Source: JANMES01 sp038329865 (GTDB lineage: Bacteria > Planctomycetota > Phycisphaerae > Tepidisphaerales > Tepidisphaeraceae). Taken from it: a DNA stretch of 64,000 bases. Shown here in pieces: positions 8,327 through 15,939 of this stretch (its first letter is position 1; every line of letters starts with the position of its first letter). The stretch is from positions 1 through 64,000 of the forward strand of contig JBBQNK010000014.1 of the NCBI GenBank assembly GCA_038329865.1, in the 5' to 3' direction. The position numbers were made by a program, and so were the translations under genes. Below the pieces are notes generated by a model. That model had not been told where the DNA came from. It saw only the letters and a list, made by a program, of their open reading frames with translations, and did not search any database.

Positions 8327-8614
8327 TCACGCCATCGGCCCGAGGTGGTCCGGGCGATCCGGGCTGATCGAAGGAAAGCTTGCAAACCCATCGTCGATCC
8401 GCGCCAGGGTTCGCTTCACGAGATCAGCCGGGGGTTCTTCGGCCTCGCATAGATTCAGCAGGCCGAGCAATTGTTCCGCTCCGCTGACTCGCCCGCTGAC
8501 CGATTCGTCGGGTTGGGAATAGCCGGTCGTGCCGTGCGTGGTAGCTGGCCGTTCCGCTTCATCGAGAAGCAGATCGATCACCCGCTGGTCGCGCGAACTG
8601 AGTTTCTTGTTCAT
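8327..8614 (-). CDS. Small protein paired with an ECF sigma factor
   Basis: 95 residues. ATG at 8614 is preferred over an upstream GTG because AGGAAGGGG sits about seven bases before it. The protein is acidic and soluble with no membrane segment or zinc-binding HxxxCxxC, so it is not a standard ZAS or membrane anti-sigma factor. It starts with charged helix MNKKLSSRDQRVIDLLLDEAERP. It lies 85 bases downstream of the sigma factor in the same direction, the place where sigma regulators usually sit. A regulator role is inference from position. Its stop directly abuts the stop of bioF. Confidence 0.6.
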   Translation of the reverse strand: MNKKLSSRDQRVIDLLLDEAERPATTHGTTGYSQPDESVSGRVSGAEQLLGLLNLCEAEEPPADLVKRTLARIDDGFASFPSISPDRPDHLGPMA

Positions 8615-8699
8615 GGCGATCCCCTTCCTCACGTGTCATCACACGTCATCGACCGATTCACTCTATCCGATCGAAGAATCGGTAGCAATTGCCGCAGAA

Positions 8700-9314
8700 T
8701 CATGCCTTTTGAGCACGCCATTGGTCCGCGAAATGGGCGACGGCCGCATGCAATCGCGATTTAACCGTGCCAAGCGGAATATCCAGAATCTCGCTGATTT
8801 GTTTGTACGGAAACTGGTGAAAGTACGAAAGGAGCAGAATTTCCCGCAGGTGTTCCGGCATGGCTTTGACCGTCTGCTGAACGCGTTCCTGCAGTTCGCG
8901 GCGTTCCATCGGATCGCTCGGCAGATTTTCCGCCGCCCGCATCAGGTCGATGAACTCGCCGCCGGATTCTTCGGTCGGGGCGATCACCGCCTGCAGCGCG
9001 CTGGTCGGCCGGCGGTTGTTCGAACGAATCATGTCGCGCGCCTTGTTGGCGGCGATCGTAAACAGCCACGGCCGAAACCGGCGCGACGGATCAAACTGCG
9101 CCGCCGACTGGTGGACCTGCAGGAACGTTTCCTGGAACACGTCGTCGGCCAGCACGCGATCGCCCATGAAGCGGACAAGGAAATGGTAAAGCTCGCGCTG
9201 GTACCGCTGCACGAGCAAGGCAAAACTCTCGCGATCGCCTTCGCGATAGCCGGCGAGCAACTGCTCATCGGTTCGTTGATCATTCGCAACGGGCTGTGAA
9301 GTTGAACTGGCCAT
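8700..9314 (-). CDS. ECF-family RNA polymerase sigma factor
   Basis: 204 residues. Region 2 spans about 20-95: ESFALLVQRYQRELYHFLVRF, DDVFQETFLQVHQ and RPWLFTIAANKARD, the core-binding and -10 recognition part. Region 4 spans about 140-195, with LLLSYFHQFPYKQISEILDIPLG as the -35-binding helix-turn-helix, then TVKSRLHAAVA. Region 3 is absent, as in ECF factors. It directs RNA polymerase to a specific stress or envelope regulon. The small partner gene lies downstream, and rlmN is divergent from it with 134 bases between the starts. Confidence 0.92.
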   Translation of the reverse strand: MASSTSQPVANDQRTDEQLLAGYREGDRESFALLVQRYQRELYHFLVRFMGDRVLADDVFQETFLQVHQSAAQFDPSRRFRPWLFTIAANKARDMIRSNNRRPTSALQAVIAPTEESGGEFIDLMRAAENLPSDPMERRELQERVQQTVKAMPEHLREILLLSYFHQFPYKQISEILDIPLGTVKSRLHAAVAHFADQWRAQKA

Positions 9315-9448
9315 TTGTTCGACTTAAAAAGAGCAAATTTGCCCCCGCAACTTCATCAAACTACCCAAAAGGCGTCGTCGATTGCAAGCGTCGCCAAAAC
9401 AAGTTACTGTCGCCTTGGTTTTCCGCCCTCTGGTCCCGGACGAATTGT

Positions 9449-10549
9449 ATGCCTGCCGAATTGGACATTCTTACTCCGCTCAATTTATTCGGCCTGACTG
9501 CACCCGAATTCGACGCAGCGGCGGCGGGTTGGGGTTGGCCGCGGTTTCGGGCGGGGCAGATCCGCGACTGGGTGTATCAGAAGGGCGTGATCGATTTCGC
9601 CGCGATGTCGAATCTTTCCAAGCGCGATCGTGAAGAACTTCCCAAACGACTGCGGCTGATTCAGTCCACGATCGTCAGCCATCAATCCAGCGAAGACGGC
9701 ACGCAGAAACTACTGCTCGCCTGGCCGGACGGATCGAATGCGGAAACGGTCATGATCCCCGACGGTCCGCGCCGCACGGCGTGCATCAGCTCGCAAGTCG
9801 GCTGCCCGGTCGGTTGCCACTTCTGCGCCAGCGGCGTGAACGGCGTGAAGGGAAATCTCGCGGCCCACCAGATCGTCGAGCAAATCATCCGCCTGAATGA
9901 ACTCCTCAAATCCGCCGGCGAGCGCGTGACCAATGTCGTCTTCATGGGCATGGGCGAGCCGATGGCGAACTACGCCAACGTGATGCAGTCCATCCACGTC
10001 CTGCACGACCCGGCCGGGCTGAATATCTCGGCGCGAAAAATCACTGTCTCCACCGTCGGCGTGCCGGCGAAAATTCGCGAACTGGCCGAGGAGCAACTGC
10101 CGCTGAACCTGGCGCTTTCACTGCACGCGCCGAACGAGTCGCTGCGGAAGCAGCTGATTCCATGGGCGGAACATTTTTCGCTGGCGGATATTCTTGACGC
10201 GAGCCGTTACTACTTCGATCAGACCGGGCGCGAAATTACGCTCGAGTACATCCTCCTCTCCGGCGTGAACGACCAACCCGAAGAGGCCCGGCAACTGGCC
10301 CGCCTCTGCAAGACGATGCGCGCGAATGTGAACCTCATCCGCTACAACGAAGTGGCCGGCCTGCCGTTCAAGCGGCCCAAGTCGGACGACGTGGTTGTGT
10401 TCCAGGAAATCCTGCGAAACGCCGGCGTGAATGCACACGTAAGGAAGTCGCGCGGGCGCGATATCGACGCCGCCTGCGGGCAGCTCCGTCGCAAGGCCGA
10501 AGAAAACTCCGCTGCTGCCAAGCCGGGTCTGCCGATACTTCAATCCTGA
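9449..10549 (+). CDS. rlmN: Dual-specificity 23S rRNA/tRNA adenine-C2 methyltransferase
   Basis: 366 residues from ATG 9449; an in-frame ATG at 9296 would add 51 residues of non-family sequence and overlap the divergent sigma gene. A radical-SAM enzyme that methylates A2503 of 23S rRNA and A37 of some tRNAs. The 4Fe-4S motif is CPVGCHFC (Cys119, 123, 126). GMGEPMANY, the SAM-contacting region, and SLHAPNESLR are RlmN-typical, as is the C-terminal cysteine in DAACGQLR, which forms the methyl transfer pair with a loop Cys. It is followed after five bases by a pilin-like gene. Confidence 0.93.
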   Translation: MPAELDILTPLNLFGLTAPEFDAAAAGWGWPRFRAGQIRDWVYQKGVIDFAAMSNLSKRDREELPKRLRLIQSTIVSHQSSEDGTQKLLLAWPDGSNAETVMIPDGPRRTACISSQVGCPVGCHFCASGVNGVKGNLAAHQIVEQIIRLNELLKSAGERVTNVVFMGMGEPMANYANVMQSIHVLHDPAGLNISARKITVSTVGVPAKIRELAEEQLPLNLALSLHAPNESLRKQLIPWAEHFSLADILDASRYYFDQTGREITLEYILLSGVNDQPEEARQLARLCKTMRANVNLIRYNEVAGLPFKRPKSDDVVVFQEILRNAGVNAHVRKSRGRDIDAACGQLRRKAEENSAAAKPGLPILQS

Positions 10550-10554
10550 GCCCC

Positions 10555-11421
10555 ATGAGCCACCGCCCTCGAAAACCCGCCGCGTTTACCTTCGTCGAGA
10601 TGATGGTCGCGATCGTGATCGTGCTGATTTTGCTGAGCATCTTCGTGCCGTACCTGGTCTCGATCAGAGAGCAGTCGCGCCGTACCAGTTGCCTCGATAA
10701 CCTGCGGCAGATCGCCAACGGCCTGTGGAACTATTCGTCCCAGAACAACCAGGATTTCCCGCGTGTAGTCTACGATCCCGCCCAGCGGCCGAACGGTTAT
10801 GTCGCCTTCACGGGTGTGAACGACGACGATCCGTTCCGCGCTGGCGCGGCGGCTGGCGGGGATGTGCAAGCGAGTGATGTGAGCGCTTCGCTTTTTTTGC
10901 TGGTTCGATTGAACCTGGTGAAGCCCGAATCGTTCATCTGCCCGAGCAGTTCTGATGAGGCGGATCGCGTGCCGAATCCATCCAAGCGCGGGAACTTTTC
11001 GTCCGGCCATAACCTGAGCTACTCGTTTGCGATGCCGTTCTCTTCATCGACGGATTACAAGTTCAACCGCGATCGATTGAAATCGACGTTTGTACTGCTT
11101 GCGGATAAAAATCCGGGGATCAGTGATCGAAGCGATCCGACGGCCGTTAGCAGCAGCGCGAAGCCGATCGATCTGGCGCGAGGTAACTCAAAGAATCACA
11201 ACCGGGCGGGGCAGAATGTAGTGGATGCGACCGGTTCGATCGCGTTCATGGTGTCGCCGTATTGCGGATTCCAGGGCGACAACATTTACACGGTGCAAGC
11301 TGCCACCCCGACGTCGCAACCGTCGGCAACGCCAGTCGATGAAGTGAACGGATTGCTCGGCAATCGTTTCTCGCCGGCTCGGCCGGATGACAGCTACCTC
11401 GTGCCAACCGAGCGTGAGTAA
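10555..11421 (+). CDS. Prepilin-like protein (planctomycete type II secretion/pilin family)
   Basis: 288 residues. The N terminus AFTFVEMMVAIVIVLILLSIF is a class III (type IV pilin) signal: processing site after a small residue, Phe at +1 and Glu at +5, followed by a hydrophobic helix of about 20 residues. The rest is a globular domain with DNLRQIANGLWNYSSQNNQDFP, as in the DUF1559-type pseudopilins that are abundant in planctomycetes, and a C-terminal region with HNRAGQNVVDATGSIAF, an H-x-G-x-N-V-x-x-x-D-G like block. Likely a (pseudo)pilin processed by PilD and assembled at the inner membrane. Tight behind rlmN. Confidence 0.82.
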   Translation: MSHRPRKPAAFTFVEMMVAIVIVLILLSIFVPYLVSIREQSRRTSCLDNLRQIANGLWNYSSQNNQDFPRVVYDPAQRPNGYVAFTGVNDDDPFRAGAAAGGDVQASDVSASLFLLVRLNLVKPESFICPSSSDEADRVPNPSKRGNFSSGHNLSYSFAMPFSSSTDYKFNRDRLKSTFVLLADKNPGISDRSDPTAVSSSAKPIDLARGNSKNHNRAGQNVVDATGSIAFMVSPYCGFQGDNIYTVQAATPTSQPSATPVDEVNGLLGNRFSPARPDDSYLVPTERE

Positions 11422-12471
11422 TTACTTATCGCCGGGCATGGCGGGTTGGTCATTCTCTTCGAAGACATTTCCCTTCCACAGCACGCCGCGTTCGATCGAG
11501 CCGACGCCGAAATGCGATGAGCCGCGATAGAAGCGATTGTTCTCAATCCTGATCGTCGTCGCATCACCGCCGTCGCTGTAGGCGTGGATGGTGAAGTTGC
11601 CGCCCTTGCACCAGTTGTGCGCGAAAAGCACGTCGGTGGTGGGGTTCTTTCCTTTCACGCCCTGGATGAAGATCGATGAATTGCTTTTGCAATCGGGAAG
11701 ATTGGTCGGCATATCAAAATAGTTGCCGATGATTTTCACGTTATGCCCGCCGCGGATTTGCGCGCCGTCTGCGTGGGCGTTCGGGCTCTTGTAACCGAGG
11801 TGATGCACCCAGTTCGATTCGACGACGCAATCCTGTTCCGGTTTGAATCCATCGCCGGCCGACTGGTAGACATTGTTCCATTTCGCGGTGAATCCGTCGC
11901 CGAAAACGCCGGTGCTTGACGTGTTGTAGATTTCGCAGTGCTCGATGAGGAGATTAGTGGCGCGCTGGCAAACCAGGCCGTAGCGTGCGCCGCCGGCATC
12001 GATCAGGCAATTGCGGATGATGACGTTCTTCGTGTCATTGGCGACGATTCCGCCGGTGATGAAGAGATTTTCGATGACCTGATCATTTACGGCCGTGATT
12101 TTCTGGCTGATCTTGAGATTTTTCTGGTCGGCCACGCCGGTGTTGTCGGGGCCGGGTTGTTCGTATTCGCCTTCGGCGTGGCGGTCGTGCGGGCGCGAAG
12201 TCGGCTGGGTGGTTTCGGGTCCGCGGACGGGCCGAGTTGTGGGCCCATCCGGCGGGGCGGGGTCGGAAGGCTGCGTCGTAGAAAGCAGCGTGTGCACATG
12301 CGGCGCCGCCAACGCGACTGACGTTTCGGGCGCGGCGACGGGAATCCATTCGGTCGACGAACTCACCTTCACGGGCGCCGCTGGTGATTCGGAGCAGGAG
12401 GCGAGCACCAGGAGCGCCACGCCGATCGCGGCGAATGTGGCGATTGCAGTTGTGTTGATTGAGAAAGTCAT
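11422..12471 (-). CDS. Beta-helix lipoprotein (right-handed parallel beta-helix repeats)
   Basis: 349 residues from ATG 12471. The start overlaps the stop of the upstream hemolysin III gene by ATGA (12468-12471), indicating translational coupling. The signal peptide ends at a lipobox LASC (about residue 25). A Thr/Pro/Gln-rich linker (about 40-110: TQPSDPAPPDGPTTRP) leads into a domain with repeating turns such as IRNCLIDAG, LIEHCEIYNTSSTG, VESNWVHHLG, IIGNYFDM and IENNRFYRG. This is the pattern of right-handed beta-helix proteins, often polysaccharide lyases or adhesins. No catalytic triad can be assigned. Envelope-associated; substrate unknown. Confidence 0.75.
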   Translation of the reverse strand: MTFSINTTAIATFAAIGVALLVLASCSESPAAPVKVSSSTEWIPVAAPETSVALAAPHVHTLLSTTQPSDPAPPDGPTTRPVRGPETTQPTSRPHDRHAEGEYEQPGPDNTGVADQKNLKISQKITAVNDQVIENLFITGGIVANDTKNVIIRNCLIDAGGARYGLVCQRATNLLIEHCEIYNTSSTGVFGDGFTAKWNNVYQSAGDGFKPEQDCVVESNWVHHLGYKSPNAHADGAQIRGGHNVKIIGNYFDMPTNLPDCKSNSSIFIQGVKGKNPTTDVLFAHNWCKGGNFTIHAYSDGGDATTIRIENNRFYRGSSHFGVGSIERGVLWKGNVFEENDQPAMPGDK

Positions 12472-13133
12472 GCGATGAACCAGAGCATCAAAACAAAATG
12501 GCAGGCGCTGCCGGTGAGCACGAGCGTGTGCCACAGATCATGCGCCCGGAAATGGCCCGGCCAAAGGTTCGGGCGATCGAGCGTGAAGATCACCGCGCCG
12601 ATCGAATACGCCGCGCCACCCGCGAGCAGCCAAAACAGCGCCGCCGGCGGGAGATTGTGCGTCAGCGGGCCGATCGCAATCACCGCCATCCAGCCCATAA
12701 TCAGGTAAAGCGGCGTGGTGAGTTTTTTCGGCCGATGCGATGTCGTCACCAGCACTGCGATGATGCCGAACAGAGCCAGGCCCCATTCGATGCCCAGCAA
12801 TGTCCAACCCCACGGCCCGCGGAGGGCCGTCAGGCAGAGCGGCGTATACGTTCCCGCGATGAGCACGAAGATCGCCGCGAAATCGAATCGCTCGAGCCGG
12901 TCTTCGGCTTCCACGCTGCAATGCACTGAGTGAACCAATCCGCTCGCGGTGTAAAGAATGATCAGGCTCGTGCCGTAAATTGCAAAGCCAACGTAATGCC
13001 AGGGCGTCTCGCGCGTGAAGACCAGAAGAACGACCAACGCCGCCACCGAAAGCAGGCTGCCCGCAAGGTGTGAGATGCCACAGAAGGGGTCTTTGATCCA
13101 GCGGCCAATACCGGTCATGGGGCGGATTCTCAT
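12468..13133 (-). CDS. Hemolysin III family (PAQR-like) membrane protein
   Basis: 221 residues from ATG 13133; the in-frame ATG at 13118 is possible too. Seven hydrophobic segments are visible. Conserved PAQR/HlyIII features: the first-helix HLAGSL, a SGLVHSVHC motif with FDFAAIFVLIAGTYTPLCL, and the C-terminal AHDLWHTLVLTGSACHF, which supplies the zinc-like histidines. The family consists of inner-membrane proteins of uncertain activity (ceramidase-like in eukaryotic relatives). It is translationally coupled to the beta-helix lipoprotein downstream, a pairing I do not recognise. Confidence 0.85.
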   Translation of the reverse strand: MRIRPMTGIGRWIKDPFCGISHLAGSLLSVAALVVLLVFTRETPWHYVGFAIYGTSLIILYTASGLVHSVHCSVEAEDRLERFDFAAIFVLIAGTYTPLCLTALRGPWGWTLLGIEWGLALFGIIAVLVTTSHRPKKLTTPLYLIMGWMAVIAIGPLTHNLPPAALFWLLAGGAAYSIGAVIFTLDRPNLWPGHFRAHDLWHTLVLTGSACHFVLMLWFIA

Positions 13134-13220
13134 CTTCAATCTTAGGACGAAACAATCGTCCGAAAGGGAAAGCGGATCAATCTCCGTCTTTATATATCGC
13201 CCGAAGGAGATGAAGTTGAG

Positions 13221-13261
13221 CAAAAACGATGCGGGAACTGGCAAAAACCAGTTCCCGCATC
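13221..13261 (-). terminator. Rho-independent terminator of the RRM gene
   Basis: A perfect 14-bp stem (13228-13241 with 13248-13261) around a six-base loop is followed on the minus strand by GTTTTTG (13221-13227). It lies about 60 bases after the stop of the RNA-binding protein gene on the same strand, so it should end that transcript. Confidence 0.8.
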
Positions 13262-13319
13262 TGTACTTTGAACTTAAGGCCTAAGGTCGGCCAGGTTGTT
13301 CGGCTAAGCCGGTAGGCGC

Positions 13320-13697
13320 TTAGTAGCGGTTGCCGCGATCGCCACCGCGACCACCACCGCCGCCGCCGCCACCACCGAATCCGCCGCGACCACCGCCGCC
13401 GCCACCGCCGTACCCGCCGCCACCACCACCGCCGCCACGCGGGCGCTCTTCGCGCGGGCGGGCCTCGTTGACAGTGAGCGCGCGGCCGTCGTGCTGCTGG
13501 CCGTTCATCGCGGCGATTGCCGCTTGCGCCTCTTCGTCAGATGCCATCTGAACGAATCCGAACCCCTTGCTGCGCCCGGTCTCGCGGTCGCTGATGATTT
13601 CAGCGCTTTCGACGGTCCCGTGCGGAGCGAACAATTGCTCTAGCGCCGAACTATCGACGCCGTAGCTGAGATTACCGACATACAACTTGCGGCCCAT
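13320..13697 (-). CDS. Glycine-rich RRM RNA-binding protein
   Basis: 125 residues from ATG 13697, chosen because GGAG lies seven bases upstream. Residues 1-80 form one RNA recognition motif: RNP2 LYVGNLSY at the start and RNP1 KGFGFVQM near 48-55. Residues 86-125 are almost entirely Gly with Arg and Tyr (GGGGGYGGGGGGGRGGFGG), an RGG/GYG tail as in cyanobacterial Rbp proteins and plant cold-inducible GRPs. Such proteins bind single-stranded RNA or act as RNA chaperones, often under cold induction. A terminator follows the stop and an unusually AT-rich leader precedes the gene. Confidence 0.92.
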   Translation of the reverse strand: MGRKLYVGNLSYGVDSSALEQLFAPHGTVESAEIISDRETGRSKGFGFVQMASDEEAQAAIAAMNGQQHDGRALTVNEARPREERPRGGGGGGGGYGGGGGGGRGGFGGGGGGGGGRGGDRGNRY

Positions 13698-13981
13698 GAT
13701 CAACTCCTAATTTGAATTTGGGCAAAGACCCCACGTTTCACTTTCCGGGTCGACTGAAAGAGGCCGACATTTCGGCCCAAAAGGTAGGAGGGCGACTGAG
13801 GTGCAAACTGCGGGGCAGAAACTCATGACACTGTCTCGCGGGCGTCTCGTTCGGCAAACCAACCGCGCAAGAGTGTATCGCCTGTTTCTGAATTGTATAG
13901 ATTTATTTTTTCGCGAAATTTCGATTGCAACGTGCAAAAAACGGTGAATGTTGCACGGTTTTACCGCGATGTATTTTACGG
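13698..13981 (-). promoter_or_regulatory. AT-rich upstream region of the RRM gene (possible long 5' leader)
   Basis: The 284-base gap upstream of the RRM gene is less GC-rich than its surroundings. About 13860-13980 includes runs such as TTATTTTTTCGCGAAATTT and CAAAAAACGG. No ORF is present. Cold-inducible RNA chaperone genes often carry long structured leaders, so this may be a 5' UTR with a promoter near the distal end, but I cannot fold it here. It separates the RRM gene from the SpoU methyltransferase, on the same strand. Confidence 0.3.
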
Positions 13982-14749
13982 TTACGGACCTGAAGACGAC
14001 CCGCTGAAGCGGGCCGACCGCGCAAGGCGTTGTCGCATGGCTTCTGCCATCACGATCGCAGAGGCGTGAGAAAGTGAGAGGCTCGAGCCGCCCGCTCGTG
14101 TGGGGATGGTTACGAAACCGTCGCAAATATCGCGGACCGCGCCGGACAGCCCGCGCTTCTCCCCGCCGATTGCCAGGATCGTCGGGCCGGTCAGATCGGC
14201 GTCGAACACGGTGGTGTTCACGCCCGCGATGCAGCCTATCAGCCGTACGCCTTTCGCTTGCAGTTGCCGGAGCGGGGCGACCGAGTCGATCTGCACGAGC
14301 GTCAACTTCTCGTACGCGCCGCTGGCGGGCCGGGCGACTTCGGTCTCGTCGAAATCCCACAGATGCTTCTTGATCAGCACCGCGTGCACGCCTACCGCGT
14401 CGGCCGTCCGCAGGGTGAAGCCGAGGTTGCGGGCGTCGTCAACTCCTTCGAGCAGCACCATCAGCGCCGGCTCGCGCGTCGCATCCAACTGGGCGATCAG
14501 GTCCGGCACGCTCGTGCGTTCCTTCGCTGAGCAAATCGCGACAACACCGCCGTGCGTAGCGCCGTGGGCAAGGCTGTCGAGTTCCTTGCCGTCGACCCGC
14601 CGGATCGGCACGCCGAGTTGCTCGGCCAGGTCGATCACTTCCTGCACTTTTTCCGCGTGGGCATCGTGACGGATAAGAATCACCTCAAACCGCCGCTTCC
14701 GCGCGTTCAGTGCCGCCATCACCGACTGCCGACCTTCCAGATTCGCCAT
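13982..14749 (-). CDS. SpoU/TrmH-family RNA 2'-O-methyltransferase
   Basis: 255 residues from ATG 14749 (MANLEGRQSV). A SPOUT-fold enzyme that methylates a ribose 2'-OH in rRNA or tRNA. All three SpoU motifs are visible: motif 1 DDARNLGFTLRTADAVG around 115-131, motif 2 TILAIGGEKRGLS near 205 and motif 3 IPTRAGGSSLSLSHASAIVM near 225. The N-terminal MANLEGRQSVMAAL resembles RlmB-type substrate-binding domains, so RlmB is the nearest guess. The C-terminal codons include a palindromic element (14000-14013) also found in another gene at 45505. Confidence 0.85.
   Translation of the reverse strand: MANLEGRQSVMAALNARKRRFEVILIRHDAHAEKVQEVIDLAEQLGVPIRRVDGKELDSLAHGATHGGVVAICSAKERTSVPDLIAQLDATREPALMVLLEGVDDARNLGFTLRTADAVGVHAVLIKKHLWDFDETEVARPASGAYEKLTLVQIDSVAPLRQLQAKGVRLIGCIAGVNTTVFDADLTGPTILAIGGEKRGLSGAVRDICDGFVTIPTRAGGSSLSLSHASAIVMAEAMRQRLARSARFSGSSSGP
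14000..14013. repeat. Intragenic palindromic element, copy 1
   Basis: CCCGCTGAAGCGGG lies within the last codons of the SpoU methyltransferase gene (residues RSARFSGSSSG). It shares a 23-nt context with the copy at 45505, and the core is the reverse complement of the intergenic hairpin at 7073. Confidence 0.7.
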
Positions 14750-14840
14750 ACGGCCGATTGTGGACGCGCGCAGGACGGTTGTCGAATGACGAACGTGTCG
14801 AATGCTCGACATTTCCGACTGCACGCCTCACAATCCGGCC

Positions 14841-15248
14841 ATGGGAAAACTCACGATTGTCTTTGGGATTCTGCTGATCGCACTTGGCGTGATTGGCTTC
14901 ACCGCGACCGGCTCCGTTCACTACACCGCGCTGATCCCCGCCGGCTTCGGCGTGCTGCTGGCGATTTGCGGGGCGCTAGCCGTCGCCAAGCCGGCACTGA
15001 AGATGCACACCATGCACGCGGCGGTGCTGCTCGGGCTGATCGGATTTTTGGGGACGGTCTCCAGCCTGATCAATTTAAAGCACGTGATGGCCGGCGAGCC
15101 GATTCCACATCCGGCCGACAAGCCCGAACCGATGCCGGCGGCTGTCTATGCCAAGTCGATCATGTGCGGGATGATGCTGGTGTATGTGATTCTCTGCGTC
15201 CGATCGTTCATCGCCGCCCGCAAGGCGCGGAAAGCGGCAGCGGCTTAG
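14841..15248 (+). CDS. Small four-helix membrane protein, unknown
   Basis: 135 residues from ATG 14841 (MGKLTIVFGILLIALGVIGF). Four hydrophobic segments are evident: about 4-22, 29-50, 64-84 and 105-124. The last is followed by a basic tail ARKARKAAAA, as in inside-positive topology. No known domain is recognised, although the pattern resembles small uncharacterised integral proteins common in planctomycetes. It is divergent from the SpoU methyltransferase, with 91 bases between the start codons. Confidence 0.6.
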   Translation: MGKLTIVFGILLIALGVIGFTATGSVHYTALIPAGFGVLLAICGALAVAKPALKMHTMHAAVLLGLIGFLGTVSSLINLKHVMAGEPIPHPADKPEPMPAAVYAKSIMCGMMLVYVILCVRSFIAARKARKAAAA

Positions 15249-15307
15249 GCTGCCCTCGCGAAGCAATCAAATCCAAAACGCCGGCGCGGGCAAGGCAAGT
15301 CCTTCGC

Positions 15308-15868
15308 TTATTCCGTCGGCTGGGTGGCCGGCGTGCTTGGTGCGATCTTGCCCATGAGCGGCGACGGCTGAGTCGTGGGCGGCATCGGGCAGGCGGGTTG
15401 CATCGCCGGTGGGGCGATCATGACGTCGCCCATCAGTGCCTCCCGGGCCGGAGCGCCGCCCATCATGGCCGGCTGTGTGGAGGGCGCGGTGGTAGGAATC
15501 GGAGCGACCATTGCGCCCATCAACATCGGCGGCGACGGCTTGGTGAGCGCTTTGGCGCCCGTGAACAACGTTCCCAGCATTCCGCCAACGATCGCCCAGA
15601 ACTTCCAGCCGAATCGAGACGCATTTGAAGGCGCGTAGTCGAGCGTTTTGACCGTGCCGTTGGCGTTGAATTCATACCGAATGCACAAGTGCCCGGCCGA
15701 CTCGCACAGTAACTGCTCGGCGGCGGTGCGCGTCATCGCAGAAAGATTGTGAACGTGCTTTTGGCAGCCCTGACAGAATTTCTTCTGCGCGTCGCCGGAC
15801 ATTTGGTTCCAATCCATTGAACAGGGTTCGGCGATCGGGATTTGCGCGAGGGGAATGTTCTGTCGCAT
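15308..15868 (-). CDS. Cysteine-motif membrane-anchored protein, unknown
   Basis: 186 residues from ATG 15868. Residues about 14-60 form a compact cysteine-containing domain: CSMDWNQM, then KKFCQGCQKHVHNLSAMT and two later Cys (LLCESAGHLC). This is similar to a C-x-x-W...F-C-x-x-C-x-x-x-V...M module that recurs in planctomycete and Bacteroidetes proteins and probably binds metal. One membrane helix follows (WAIVGGMLGTLFTGAKAL), then a Pro/Thr/Met-rich tail with TQPAMMGGAP and TTQPSPLMG. It is likely anchored with an exported low-complexity tail. Function unknown. Confidence 0.6.
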   Translation of the reverse strand: MRQNIPLAQIPIAEPCSMDWNQMSGDAQKKFCQGCQKHVHNLSAMTRTAAEQLLCESAGHLCIRYEFNANGTVKTLDYAPSNASRFGWKFWAIVGGMLGTLFTGAKALTKPSPPMLMGAMVAPIPTTAPSTQPAMMGGAPAREALMGDVMIAPPAMQPACPMPPTTQPSPLMGKIAPSTPATQPTE

Positions 15869-15939
15869 CGGCTTTACTCCGTGTTGGTGACAGAGAGTTG
15901 GACGCGATGCGGGCGAGAAAGTTTCCGGCAATTCAGATG

